Translations under genes and position numbers: made by a program | Shown: piece after piece, positions 26,713-36,962 of the stretch | Layout: each line of letters begins with the position of its first letter | Numbering within the stretch: the first letter of the stretch is position 1 | The notes under the pieces: generated by a model | Told to the model about the DNA's origin: nothing | What the model saw: the letters and a program-made list of their open reading frames with translations, nothing else | Database searches by the model: none | Assembly: GCA_020722815.1 (NCBI GenBank) | Contig: DYKB01000001.1 | Location: 273,112-337,111 of the forward strand | Direction: 5' to 3' | Source of the DNA: Caldithrix sp. | GTDB taxonomy: Bacteria; Zhuqueibacterota; Zhuqueibacteria; Thermofontimicrobiales; Sulfurfontimicrobiaceae | DNA length: 64,000 bases

Positions 26713-29700
26713 ATGAAAGCAGGAAGCAAAAAAATTGATTTTCGTTTATCTGTAATATTTGTTTTTTTATTATTAAAGATATTATCGGCAGGTGAATTAA
26801 CAAATGTAAAAGTTAGTTTAATTGATGATGATCGAATGGGCGAATTAACCACCGTAAATCTTAAATTTGACATCGCAAATCCTTGGCCGGCCAATGGAAA
26901 AATTCGATTCTTTTTAGGAACTCGTAAATCGGGAACGTATAAAGGTCCTTATTGTAATTATGTGGCGCTTGCTCAATTTAATCATGCAGGGCGTGGTGGT
27001 CTAATTCGTGAGTATAGCGATGATTCAACCGTTGTTTTTGTCCGCGATGGAAGTGGAGCTGTCCTTCCTAAAGATGCAACCATCGATATTACATTTGGAT
27101 TACTATATTTGAATGTAGATGAACCGAATGAAGACTTTAAATTTTTAAGGATAGAAACACGTGGGGCTTCTGTAATAGATTTTGTCGAAAATGCTGGAAA
27201 ATTTCCAATTCGAATTCACCATTTTAATCTTTCAGGCATACCGACCAGTGTTATAAAGGGAACAGATTTAGGTGCTAATAATGTTTTAGTTTCAGCACGT
27301 GATGCGGACGATGGGGTTGTACCTAAATATTTAGGAAGTATTTATTTTAGTAGTTCGGATGCAAGTGCACTTTTACCGTATACAAAAGCATCTCCCTATA
27401 CTTTTCAGGGGTCTGATAATGGTGAAAAATCGTTTGACGGGATCGATTTTACCTTTAACACGACGGGAGAACAGACCATTTCAGTCGCCGATACTGGATC
27501 AATTAATACTACTTCAACAAGTGAATTATTAGTTTTTAATACGCAGGGCTATGTCAAAATCCAGTCCAGTTCCAGTGACCCGGCGACGGAAATCAAAGAT
27601 AAAACAATGGCTTCCGGGGATTCGACCACGATGTATGCCGTTCAGTACGATTCTTATGGAAACGCCATGGGATTGGTTAATGTCACCTGGTCGGTTAAAG
27701 GGGAAATTGGCCATCTGGGAAGTAACCTGACCACGGTAAATAATAAAAATACCGTAAAATTTTATGCCAGCAAAGCCGGCAGTGGCCGGATTGAAGTGAC
27801 ACATTCGACTGCACTTGGCGATGAAACCGGCGTGATTACCGTAAATCCGAATGCTTCGGCGATAAAAGTAGTCAAAATTTGTGATTTGCCGAAAGGTGTT
27901 GGGGAAGATTGGACGAAAAAGGCATCGAAAACATTTACAGCCGACGATATTCTGCATTTTTATGCTGTGGGTTATGATGAGTATGGAAATTATGTGGCAG
28001 ATATCAGCACGGTGAATTGGCGAGTTGAAAGCTATGATGGCGGGCTCCTTACGGGGAGCGGTTCGCATTTTGCTTTCAACCCCACAAAAGTAGATGCGAA
28101 TTGTGAGGTTCGGGCGATAATTACCAGTCCTCCCGGAATATCGGATATTCGTGTTCAAAATATTGTTATCAACGTTGGAAAGCCGGCGTCATTAATGACC
28201 CGCTATCGCTATGTTGAAGGGGGCGTAACCAAAACAGATGAATTGAATGATCAAACATTAGAAGCGGGCAAACCTTTAACGGTATTTGTGATTGCGACCG
28301 ATTTTGATAATAATCCGATTGGTGATATTGTAGATGCGAATTGGAGCCTGAGTAGTGGAAAGCAGTGTGGCTATTTCAGGCAAGATTCTACTGACATCAA
28401 TGGGAAGCGATATATATTTAAGCCAATCAAATCAGGCGTTTGTATCATTCGGGCAACTTCCAAATCAGATACGACAATTTTTGATGAGAGCGGGATCATT
28501 ACTGTTGTTGGTGGGGAGGCCGTTGCCTTAAAAATTTCTACTGAATCAGGTCGAATTAAACCAATTTTAAATGACACAACAATTACCTGCGATGCTTCTT
28601 TAATATTGTGGGCATTAGGAGCTGATCGTTATGGAAATCGAGTCGGGCTGGCCAGTGATGCTGATTGGGATAAAGATGGAAATCTTGATTCGCTTGCAAT
28701 TGATAATGCGACAAATATATCTTTTAATCCTAAAAAGGCTGGTTCATCTGGGCATATTATCGTACAACGCAAAGGTTCTACCTGGAAACCGGATACGACT
28801 AAATTGATTAGCGTTGTTGCCGGAAGTCCCCATCATTTGCGGATCGCCAGGGGACAATTGGGAAATACAGGCAGAATACCGGACGACACGACCCTGGTTG
28901 TTGGTCAGGATTCGCTGATCTTACATGCCGCGGCATTCGATGCAGATGATAATTATACCGCGGATATCAATGCTGATTGGTATTCAGGCAAGGATAAAGC
29001 CACTATCACAAAAGTAGCCAATTATGTTTATTATTATCCCAAACAGGAAGGCGTTGATCAGATTGTGGTGCGGAAGAATGGTCTGATAGAGGGCTATTCT
29101 CCCTTTATCACTATCCAAAAAGGACAGATTGATTCGGTAGTTATTCAGGATGCGCCAGGCCCGGAAGGGAAGAAAGTAAACACGGTGACCATGACCACCG
29201 ATAGTATCCTGCAATTATATGCTGTGGGGTATGATTTGGGAGGGGATTGGGTTGGGCCGGCCAATGTGACCTGGAAATCGGATAGTACGCTTAATCCAGT
29301 CATCAATGACACCATTCCCAAATCAAACTTCAATTTTTCGCCCCAATCTATTGGTAGTGGTAGAATTTTTATTTATCATAAAGCCACCGAAAATCGGGAT
29401 ACAACCAATACGATTACTGTCTTTGCCGGTCAGCCGCATGGTATTATTAACTTAACCGCTACACCGGAGTCTATTCCGGCGGATGATTCGACAACAACTA
29501 CTATAAAATCTGGTGAAATAAAGGATCGAAAGGGCAACCGGGTACAAAAGGGCACGAAAATTACGGTCCGAACGACATGCGGAACAATTACAACCGCGGA
29601 TGCCGATACGCTTCAACCAGAAATTCAGGTTTTGGTAAATGAAAACGGGATAATCGAATTTGAATTAAAAGCCGATTCCGGCGGGGGCGAAGCGAAGGTT

Positions 29701-32700
29701 ATTGCTTCCGGCGGGACAGCGCAGGGGATTACTTCAGTTTTTATTACGAATATCAGTCTTTCCGCGATTACGAGTAACTCCAGCAAAGTCAGTTTGGGCC
29801 AGAAAAATGTCCAGGTCTGGATGGATGTCACCAATCTCGGTAATGATCCGGTCAAGATTGAATCGGTAGCCCTCAATTTTTTGGGAAGTGGCGGCGAAAA
29901 TTTAAACGACAACTATAATCCTGTCGCACCGAGCCCGTTACCGATACTTGTCGGTGGAGCCAGCATCCGTTTGACCTTTTCTGTTGAGGTGAAATCCGAT
30001 GCGAAAATTGATACAAATGTAACTGTTGATGGGAGTGTTTTTACCGAAATTTCAACTATCAGGGCATTACATGCTAACAAGCCGCATCATTGGTCGGTTC
30101 AAAATCCGGCATCGTTTCAAATTATTAAAGTTCAGGCACTCGAAGAAGTCGTTTCGCGCGGTGATCAGGGGCTGGATATTTCAGTTTGGCTAAAAAATAA
30201 TAGCGGTCCAAGTGGTGCAACCGCCATGATTGAAAATTTATATCCGACATTTAAAGTCGAATTAACCGGATCGAATGTTACCTCACAGTATGTCATTGTT
30301 CCCGTGGGCGAATTGCCGACCCAGTTGGCCGCGGAGGAAGATACGGTTGTCAATTTTAAAGTGAATGTCAAGACAGGCGCGAATACAGGGAAAATTATCA
30401 TTGATGGTGCGGTTTCGGGGAAGGATGCCAATTCGTTTTCGAGCATTCTGGATACCCAGTCAGACACTACCGATAGCTGGACGGTTCAGGAGGCGGCTAA
30501 TGTCAGTATTAAAAAACTGGCGACCTCCCAAACTACAGTGACTCGTGGTCAAACAACGCCCTGGTATGTGGAAGTTTCCATGGAAAATAAAGGCGGGAAT
30601 CCGGTCCAACTGGATAGCTGTCAATTACAATTTTTTAAAGTAAATGAAGAAATTACTTCCGAATATCAATATAGCTACCCGGATACATTTGCGAGTGGCG
30701 ATACGGTCATTCTGGACGATATTGAAGTTTTAAATATCGCAGTCAACAGTACAGGGCCAAAAACCGGTATTATTACCTTAAGAGTCCGGGCTTTCTTCTC
30801 CGATGTCGGTGGAAGCGGACAGCAACTGATTAACCAGAAGGATACCTGGATTACGGTTCAGGAGCCTTCAAATGTGACAATATTAAATGTCAAACCTTCA
30901 CATCCGGAGGCCACGCAAAACCAACAAAAAGACTGGAAGGTTTTGGTCGCCATGCAGAACATGGGAGGAAGTGATATTGACGTTAATACGGATTCCCTTG
31001 TAACGCATTTGAAATTTAAATCCAATGCAAGTTATGTGGTCAAACCGCCCTATTTTAAACGAACCCAAAGTATTCGTTTAAAAAAATTGGAAATGGACAC
31101 ACTGATTTTTGTAGTGGATTCAACGCCGAATATTAGCGCCGGGGTGGATAGCATTCAAGCGCTTGTTCAGGTAAAAGAGAGTAACAGCGCAAAAGATACG
31201 ACACTAATGGGAAAGACAACGATTACCATTCAGGAGCCGCCGCGGATTCGTATTTTACAGGTGTTGAATCAGGCGCGGAACAAGCCCGAAGTGAATCGCC
31301 TGCAGGCTTTCAATTTGAATGTTGTTGTTGTGAATTTTGGTAAGCAGACGAATGATGAGGTTGATAGTGTCGTGGTGCGGATTACTTCCAATAAACAGGT
31401 CGGGGAATTGGGACGCCTGGTGATTGATAACGTCAAACCAATTGTTGACCATAAACTGGTTTTCCCGGTGACCGCTGCTGATACACCTGGACAAAATGAA
31501 ATTTTTACAGCGACAATCCTGTCGGCACTTGCGGATAACACCCGGGAACCAATTACAATCGATCCGCCGGTAAGCGATACAACCATGGCACGAATTGTGA
31601 AACCGGCTGAACTGGAAGTCATTAAATTTGATATTATACCGGATTCGGTTCAGGCCCGGCAGTATAAACCGTATCAAGTTATCCTGGATGTGCAAAATAA
31701 AGGTCAGGGCGCTGTTGAGTTTAGCAAACCAACAAAAGATGATATTGTTTTTAAAGTGAATAATGTCAAGCAAACCGACTATCAGATTACACCGCCGACA
31801 GCATTAAATGGGAAAGATTTGTATCTTGAGGGTGGAAAGCGTGATACCCTCACTTATACGGTGGTTGGTACCGGTGCCTACCCCGGAAAAGTTGATGCCG
31901 AACTGGTCTTGAATCCAATTGATCGAAATGATCCGACGAAAATTTTTCCGGTAAAAGAACAGGATAGTGTTTTTCTGAAAAGTTCAGCCAAATTGCGAAT
32001 TGCCAGTATTGAGCCGAATGCTTTTATGAATCGTGATGTCGGGCAGGTCAATAAAGGGCAGAAGTTTAAGGTTCGCGCGGTTGTCCAAAATGGTGGTGCT
32101 GAGCGAGCTGACCGCGTGTATGTTCGCCTGAAAACGCAGCATACAACTTATGTTACTTTGATCGATACATTGAAATATATCGAATTTATTGATATCGAAC
32201 AACATGCCATTGCCGAATTTGAAGTCGAAGCGAAAGAGATTGCTGATCAGGTGGAATTTACTGCGCAGATTGATTCGGCAACGGGTCATACCAGTAAATT
32301 ACCCGTTTCAATAGAGATATCATTCCCGCCCAAAAAGGGATTTGTCAGAATTCATGAACCGTCGAAGTTGGAAATTACCCTTCAGGGTCAAAATGGAATG
32401 ACGGCATTTGCGATGGATTATGAATTCACCATGTCGGCGCTGGTCAAACGGACCGGGACATCATTAATCGATAATTCTGGAAAAATAAAGTTGCAACTCC
32501 CTGAAGGTTATCAACTTCTATCGCCCCAAACGGTGAATTTTAGTGTTTCAGAACAGACAAGTCAGGAGATTGCGACCTGGAAAGTCCGTTCGCCGAATTC
32601 GAAAAAGGATAAACTAAAATTTATCGCCAGTATTGTTTCAAAGCCAGGTGATCTGTATTCAAAACAATTGGCGATAATTGATTCAAGCAAAGCGCAGGTA

Positions 32701-34968
32701 ATGATTGAAACTGTCGAGAGTAGCTTGATTACGAATGTGAATGTTGTTTCGCCGGATGGAGCCAGAGACGGGATAATTTCAACCAGTCAGACTTTCGTGG
32801 TTCAGGCATCGGTAAGTTATTCTGAGAATGTGAACAATTTAAAGTCACGGCTTGATGTCCCCGAACAATTTAGCATTAGTGATACGACACAAATCCCCGG
32901 AAATCCTTACGTCTGGCGTTGGAAAGTGGTGGCACCGGCTATCAGTTCCAATGAAAAAGAATTGATTGTCAATGTTTGGGGCACCGAAAAAACACCCGAT
33001 GATGTAACCAGCGTTCAAAAAATGGTTGTTACTACGGTAGGGCGCGCCAGTTTGGACCTCGAAATTAATACCAATGTCGGGGCGATTAAAGACAATCATT
33101 TACAACTTTCGGCTGGTCAAAAATTTAAATTTCTGGCGCGCGTGGTTAATAATGGAACTGCCAATGCGGATGGCAGTGGGACGATTAGTTTGAATTTGGG
33201 CAACTCGGGTTTAAAAACAGAGGATCTCCTGCAAAAATCTTATCAGGTTGATCAACTGATTACCTGGGACCTGATTGCACCGAATGTGGCGACGAGTGCG
33301 CAACCGATTACCATAAAATTGGAAAGCGTTCCCAATGATGAAAATAGTCAGGATGCGCCGGAGGTTACCAATCGAAATCGGCGGATTTTTGTTGAAACAT
33401 TAAATCAAGGGGATGTCTCAATAACCAATCTTCAAATCAGTCAGCCAATTGGTGCAAAAGACGGAATCGTCTCGACCAATCAGCTTTTTCAGGTAAGTGC
33501 CAATGTTTCCTGGATCAGATGTCAGCAGATTCAGACCGAAGTCGTTTTTCCGGCGGCGTTTTTTTCCTGTGATGCGCCAATTCAGGAACCGCAAAATTCA
33601 ACCAATAACAGCGGTGAAAATGAGCAGGTTAATTTTTGGGTGAAAGCGCTATCAAATTCGACCCAGAATCAAAAGATAAAGATTTTTGTCCGGGGCAAAG
33701 ATGCAAACGATCCGGAAAAAGTGCTGATTGATTCGACTGAAGTGCTCAATATTCGACTTGCAACCAACGCTGAAGCACGAATCCAGGTTAAAACTGAAAC
33801 GCGGGATAATATTGTCACTGTCGGACAGCGTTTTCGGGTGAAAGCCTGGTTGAGCAATCGGGGTGAAGCCAGTTTGCAGGGATTTTTTACAGCGGAAATC
33901 TATAAAGAATCGCCTGAATATACAATCGTTTCACCAATTCAGCAGACGGTTGCTTATAATGATACAATTATCTGGCTGGTTGATGCGCCTGATTTTCCCT
34001 TAACTGGCAAGGCGATGCGCGTAACTGTCGAAGACTGGCCACAGGATGAAAATACAAACGCAATTCCATTTTCAACTTTTGGTGAAAAAGAAATATCGGT
34101 AACGACAGAAGAGAAAAATGTCATCCTCGCGACCGTGCCCAATTTGACCCCCTTATCAATCACCAAGGGGGCAAAAAATGTGACGATGATGGGTCTGATT
34201 ATTCGCAGTTCCGGGAGTTCTTCCTCGAATAAACTGTTATTCAAGGGGGCCAGAATTAAATTAAAAGATCGAAAGGGTGAAATCATTCAGAACCCGTCCG
34301 AAGCAATTACACGAATTGCCGCCGTATCGTCCCGTAACCGGCAAGTGATTCTGGGTGAAATTAATCCGGTAACGCCTGAAACAATTTTAAAATTGAATTT
34401 CACGAGAATTGATACGGTTTATCCGGAAATAATCCGACCTGATACAGTCAATTTTATAATCGATATTTCGCCGGACATCACGATTTCATCTTTTAATTTG
34501 GTGATTGATACGACATCAGCGTTAGTTATTGAAGATCAATATTCGGGTTTACCACCGAAATATATCAATCCCAATGGCACCTTATTGCAAAATTTAAATC
34601 TGGCATCCAATTTTACGGCTGTTCTGGAAGCAAATTTTAAAGCCACCTTTCTGAATTATCCAAATCCTTTTGGAAGCCGGGGAAAAGACCGGACCAAATT
34701 TATTTACTACCTGGAACAGGAATCGGATGTTGAAATTAACATTTTCACCGTTTTAGGTGAATTAGTCTGGTCGAAAAAATATAGCCAGCATGATCCGGAA
34801 GGTGCGGCAGGAATGCATGAAGAAAATAATTTGGGTTCCGGTGGTCCACCTATCTGGTGGGATGGTCGGAATGGAAATGGAAATAAAGTACTGAATGGCG
34901 TGTATATTGCTGTTTTATCAACCGGTGATGGAAAACAGACCACTACGAAAGTGGCGGTATTGAAGTAA
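26713..34968 (+). CDS. Giant secreted multi-Ig-like surface protein with type IX-like C-terminal module
   Basis: A 2751-residue protein. A signal peptide (about 1-27) and an N-terminal beta domain shared with the previous gene (28-160) are followed by six invasin/BIG-like repeats of about 105 residues (between about 290 and 900). Each has a pattern such as LxxYAVGYDxYGNxVGxxxxxxW. A long series of CARDB-like beta repeats follows (about 1010-2500), joined by WTVQEPxxV linkers. The C-terminus (2646-2751) begins NYPNPFG and ends as a FlgD-like sandwich (WWDGRNGNGNKVLNGVY). This module is typical of proteins exported or anchored by type IX-like systems in the FCB group. An adhesin or cell-surface fibre role is inference. 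It is followed closely by a PorV/PorQ-like gene. Confidence 0.9.
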   Translation: MKAGSKKIDFRLSVIFVFLLLKILSAGELTNVKVSLIDDDRMGELTTVNLKFDIANPWPANGKIRFFLGTRKSGTYKGPYCNYVALAQFNHAGRGGLIREYSDDSTVVFVRDGSGAVLPKDATIDITFGLLYLNVDEPNEDFKFLRIETRGASVIDFVENAGKFPIRIHHFNLSGIPTSVIKGTDLGANNVLVSARDADDGVVPKYLGSIYFSSSDASALLPYTKASPYTFQGSDNGEKSFDGIDFTFNTTGEQTISVADTGSINTTSTSELLVFNTQGYVKIQSSSSDPATEIKDKTMASGDSTTMYAVQYDSYGNAMGLVNVTWSVKGEIGHLGSNLTTVNNKNTVKFYASKAGSGRIEVTHSTALGDETGVITVNPNASAIKVVKICDLPKGVGEDWTKKASKTFTADDILHFYAVGYDEYGNYVADISTVNWRVESYDGGLLTGSGSHFAFNPTKVDANCEVRAIITSPPGISDIRVQNIVINVGKPASLMTRYRYVEGGVTKTDELNDQTLEAGKPLTVFVIATDFDNNPIGDIVDANWSLSSGKQCGYFRQDSTDINGKRYIFKPIKSGVCIIRATSKSDTTIFDESGIITVVGGEAVALKISTESGRIKPILNDTTITCDASLILWALGADRYGNRVGLASDADWDKDGNLDSLAIDNATNISFNPKKAGSSGHIIVQRKGSTWKPDTTKLISVVAGSPHHLRIARGQLGNTGRIPDDTTLVVGQDSLILHAAAFDADDNYTADINADWYSGKDKATITKVANYVYYYPKQEGVDQIVVRKNGLIEGYSPFITIQKGQIDSVVIQDAPGPEGKKVNTVTMTTDSILQLYAVGYDLGGDWVGPANVTWKSDSTLNPVINDTIPKSNFNFSPQSIGSGRIFIYHKATENRDTTNTITVFAGQPHGIINLTATPESIPADDSTTTTIKSGEIKDRKGNRVQKGTKITVRTTCGTITTADADTLQPEIQVLVNENGIIEFELKADSGGGEAKVIASGGTAQGITSVFITNISLSAITSNSSKVSLGQKNVQVWMDVTNLGNDPVKIESVALNFLGSGGENLNDNYNPVAPSPLPILVGGASIRLTFSVEVKSDAKIDTNVTVDGSVFTEISTIRALHANKPHHWSVQNPASFQIIKVQALEEVVSRGDQGLDISVWLKNNSGPSGATAMIENLYPTFKVELTGSNVTSQYVIVPVGELPTQLAAEEDTVVNFKVNVKTGANTGKIIIDGAVSGKDANSFSSILDTQSDTTDSWTVQEAANVSIKKLATSQTTVTRGQTTPWYVEVSMENKGGNPVQLDSCQLQFFKVNEEITSEYQYSYPDTFASGDTVILDDIEVLNIAVNSTGPKTGIITLRVRAFFSDVGGSGQQLINQKDTWITVQEPSNVTILNVKPSHPEATQNQQKDWKVLVAMQNMGGSDIDVNTDSLVTHLKFKSNASYVVKPPYFKRTQSIRLKKLEMDTLIFVVDSTPNISAGVDSIQALVQVKESNSAKDTTLMGKTTITIQEPPRIRILQVLNQARNKPEVNRLQAFNLNVVVVNFGKQTNDEVDSVVVRITSNKQVGELGRLVIDNVKPIVDHKLVFPVTAADTPGQNEIFTATILSALADNTREPITIDPPVSDTTMARIVKPAELEVIKFDIIPDSVQARQYKPYQVILDVQNKGQGAVEFSKPTKDDIVFKVNNVKQTDYQITPPTALNGKDLYLEGGKRDTLTYTVVGTGAYPGKVDAELVLNPIDRNDPTKIFPVKEQDSVFLKSSAKLRIASIEPNAFMNRDVGQVNKGQKFKVRAVVQNGGAERADRVYVRLKTQHTTYVTLIDTLKYIEFIDIEQHAIAEFEVEAKEIADQVEFTAQIDSATGHTSKLPVSIEISFPPKKGFVRIHEPSKLEITLQGQNGMTAFAMDYEFTMSALVKRTGTSLIDNSGKIKLQLPEGYQLLSPQTVNFSVSEQTSQEIATWKVRSPNSKKDKLKFIASIVSKPGDLYSKQLAIIDSSKAQVMIETVESSLITNVNVVSPDGARDGIISTSQTFVVQASVSYSENVNNLKSRLDVPEQFSISDTTQIPGNPYVWRWKVVAPAISSNEKELIVNVWGTEKTPDDVTSVQKMVVTTVGRASLDLEINTNVGAIKDNHLQLSAGQKFKFLARVVNNGTANADGSGTISLNLGNSGLKTEDLLQKSYQVDQLITWDLIAPNVATSAQPITIKLESVPNDENSQDAPEVTNRNRRIFVETLNQGDVSITNLQISQPIGAKDGIVSTNQLFQVSANVSWIRCQQIQTEVVFPAAFFSCDAPIQEPQNSTNNSGENEQVNFWVKALSNSTQNQKIKIFVRGKDANDPEKVLIDSTEVLNIRLATNAEARIQVKTETRDNIVTVGQRFRVKAWLSNRGEASLQGFFTAEIYKESPEYTIVSPIQQTVAYNDTIIWLVDAPDFPLTGKAMRVTVEDWPQDENTNAIPFSTFGEKEISVTTEEKNVILATVPNLTPLSITKGAKNVTMMGLIIRSSGSSSSNKLLFKGARIKLKDRKGEIIQNPSEAITRIAAVSSRNRQVILGEINPVTPETILKLNFTRIDTVYPEIIRPDTVNFIIDISPDITISSFNLVIDTTSALVIEDQYSGLPPKYINPNGTLLQNLNLASNFTAVLEANFKATFLNYPNPFGSRGKDRTKFIYYLEQESDVEINIFTVLGELVWSKKYSQHDPEGAAGMHEENNLGSGGPPIWWDGRNGNGNKVLNGVYIAVLSTGDGKQTTTKVAVLK

Positions 34969-35000
34969 CAGAATTGACATAACAACTCAGGATTACAGGG

Positions 35001-36929
35001 ATGAAAGTGAAATATTTAATCATATTAGGATTGATAGGAGTTCTTTTCTGGCCTTCATCTTGGCTTGAGGCACAAAGTGGCGGGACTCAACCCGTATTTC
35101 ATGCATTGGGTGCAGGCGCCCGACAACTAGGACTTGGAGGTGCTTGTGTCGCCATGCCCTTTGATGCGACAACGGCTTATTGGAATCCCGCCGCGACCGA
35201 TTATCTGGAACAGAATAATTTTTCGTTCTTTTACACAAATTTGCTCGGCGGTGCTTCCTACAATTTTATCGGTTATGTCCATCCGACCCTGACAATCGGT
35301 ACGTTTGGTGCGGTAATGCTAAGGTGGGGAATTGATGGTATCAAAGAACGCCTGGATAGTCCGTACGAGATTGGCGAGGTCAGTCTGGTTAACTATGAAT
35401 TTCTCTTCTCCTATGGTAAGGTTATTTTGCCCGATCATAATCTCTCGATGGGGATGAATATAAAGATTGATTACCAGGCATGGCCGGGATTGAGTGAAAA
35501 GGCTGGCGATACGGGTGTCGGTGCCGATCTGGCCGTGTTTTATCGCCCGGAATTAGATGGAAGTTTAAAAGGTCTCGCCTTTGGTTTGGTCATGCAAAAT
35601 TTCTTTGCGCCCAAATTAAAACCACTGGATGAATCAGACGCTTTTCCAGGAATATTCAAATTGGGGCTTGCCAAAACTTTTGAACTGGCAACGACGGGCA
35701 ACCAGTTCAGTTTATTAATGGATCTGGATAAGGGGGCGTTGAATATCTTTAAATTCCATTTAGGGGGTGAGTACACTTACAACAATACGGTTATGATTCG
35801 GGCCGGTATGTATAATAATGAGGGTACTCACTTTGTCTTTGGCGCCGGTGCCAGGTATAATCGGTTTCAACTGGATTATTCCTATGCGGCATTAAATGTC
35901 GCCGATATGGGTTCGAGTCATCGGCTTTCATTTTCTCTGAATTTTGGTAAAACACGTTCAGAAATGCTCGAAATTGCCAAGCAACTGGAAATGGAACGCA
36001 TTCGTGAAGAAGTTGAAAATCAACAACGACTGGCACGCGAACAGGAACTTAAAGAGCGGTTGGAAGAAGGCCGACGGTTGTTTAATGAGGGTGACTTTAT
36101 AAAGGCCCAGATCGAATTTTCTGCTGTTTTACAAATTGATGAAGAAAATGAAGAAGCCAAAGAAAAACTGAATCAGGCAAAGATGAAACAGGAAGAAGAA
36201 CAGGATCGCCTGTTGAGAGAGCGTATTCAGCGCGAAAATCTGGAAAAAGAACAGGCGGAACTTGATCAATATATTCGAGAACATTGGGAAAAAGGCATTG
36301 TTTACTATGAAAAAGGTCAGTTTGAGGATGCCATTGATGAGTGGAATTTAATCCTCAAACGGGATCCAAATTACCAATTAGCGATTGAATTTCGTGATCG
36401 CGCCCTGACCGACATGCGCAATGATGTGAAAGCGCTCATTCGCCAGGCAGAAAATCATGCAGCCAATCATAGTTATGTCGATGCAATTCGATTACTGGAT
36501 AAAGCAAAATCGAAAAACCTTTCCGAATTGAAATTAGACGATGATATTGATGCGAAAATAGCACAATATAAGGAAGCACTTGATCTGGAGCATTTATATC
36601 GGACTGGTTTAAATTATTATGATAACAAGGATTACAATGAGGCGGCTGAGATGTTCCGAAAAGCGCTGGCCCTGGATCCGAAAAATAATGTCATACAAGA
36701 TTTTTATGAAAAAGCCAACGCCCGGGCGACGGCCACGAACGATCCATTGCCACCTGATTTAAAACAAAAATATTATAAAGGGGTCAATCTGTCGACAAAT
36801 GGTCAATATGAAGAGGCATTGAAGATCTTTGAAGAGATATTAGCGTCACAACCTAACAATAAACGCGTCTTAACCACAATTGATAAAACAAAAGAAAAGC
36901 TGGAAAATTCAAAGCGTTATAAAAATTAA
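35001..36929 (+). CDS. PorV/PorQ-family outer-membrane barrel fused to TPR repeats
   Basis: A 642-residue protein. The signal peptide (about 1-25, ending LEAQS) is followed by a PorV/PorQ (UPF0164-like) barrel (about 30-315) with the family hallmark LGAGARQLGLGGACVAMP then TAYWNPAA. A charged coiled segment (about 320-420, many Glu/Arg/Gln) leads into TPR units (GIVYYEKGQFEDAIDEW, GLNYYDNKDYNEAAEMF, GVNLSTNGQYEEALKIF). PorV-type proteins shuttle or anchor cargo carrying type IX C-terminal modules, and such a cargo is encoded 32 bases upstream, so the two may work as a pair. The periplasmic or surface side of the TPR part is unknown. Confidence 0.85.
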   Translation: MKVKYLIILGLIGVLFWPSSWLEAQSGGTQPVFHALGAGARQLGLGGACVAMPFDATTAYWNPAATDYLEQNNFSFFYTNLLGGASYNFIGYVHPTLTIGTFGAVMLRWGIDGIKERLDSPYEIGEVSLVNYEFLFSYGKVILPDHNLSMGMNIKIDYQAWPGLSEKAGDTGVGADLAVFYRPELDGSLKGLAFGLVMQNFFAPKLKPLDESDAFPGIFKLGLAKTFELATTGNQFSLLMDLDKGALNIFKFHLGGEYTYNNTVMIRAGMYNNEGTHFVFGAGARYNRFQLDYSYAALNVADMGSSHRLSFSLNFGKTRSEMLEIAKQLEMERIREEVENQQRLAREQELKERLEEGRRLFNEGDFIKAQIEFSAVLQIDEENEEAKEKLNQAKMKQEEEQDRLLRERIQRENLEKEQAELDQYIREHWEKGIVYYEKGQFEDAIDEWNLILKRDPNYQLAIEFRDRALTDMRNDVKALIRQAENHAANHSYVDAIRLLDKAKSKNLSELKLDDDIDAKIAQYKEALDLEHLYRTGLNYYDNKDYNEAAEMFRKALALDPKNNVIQDFYEKANARATATNDPLPPDLKQKYYKGVNLSTNGQYEEALKIFEEILASQPNNKRVLTTIDKTKEKLENSKRYKN

Positions 36930-36962
36930 AACAATTCAACAACCATTTCGGGAAAAAAGCCA

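Noticed and set aside
27529..28158. 209-residue open frame antisense to the giant surface protein
   Set aside because: It lies within a well-supported coding gene and has no recognisable motif or ribosome site.
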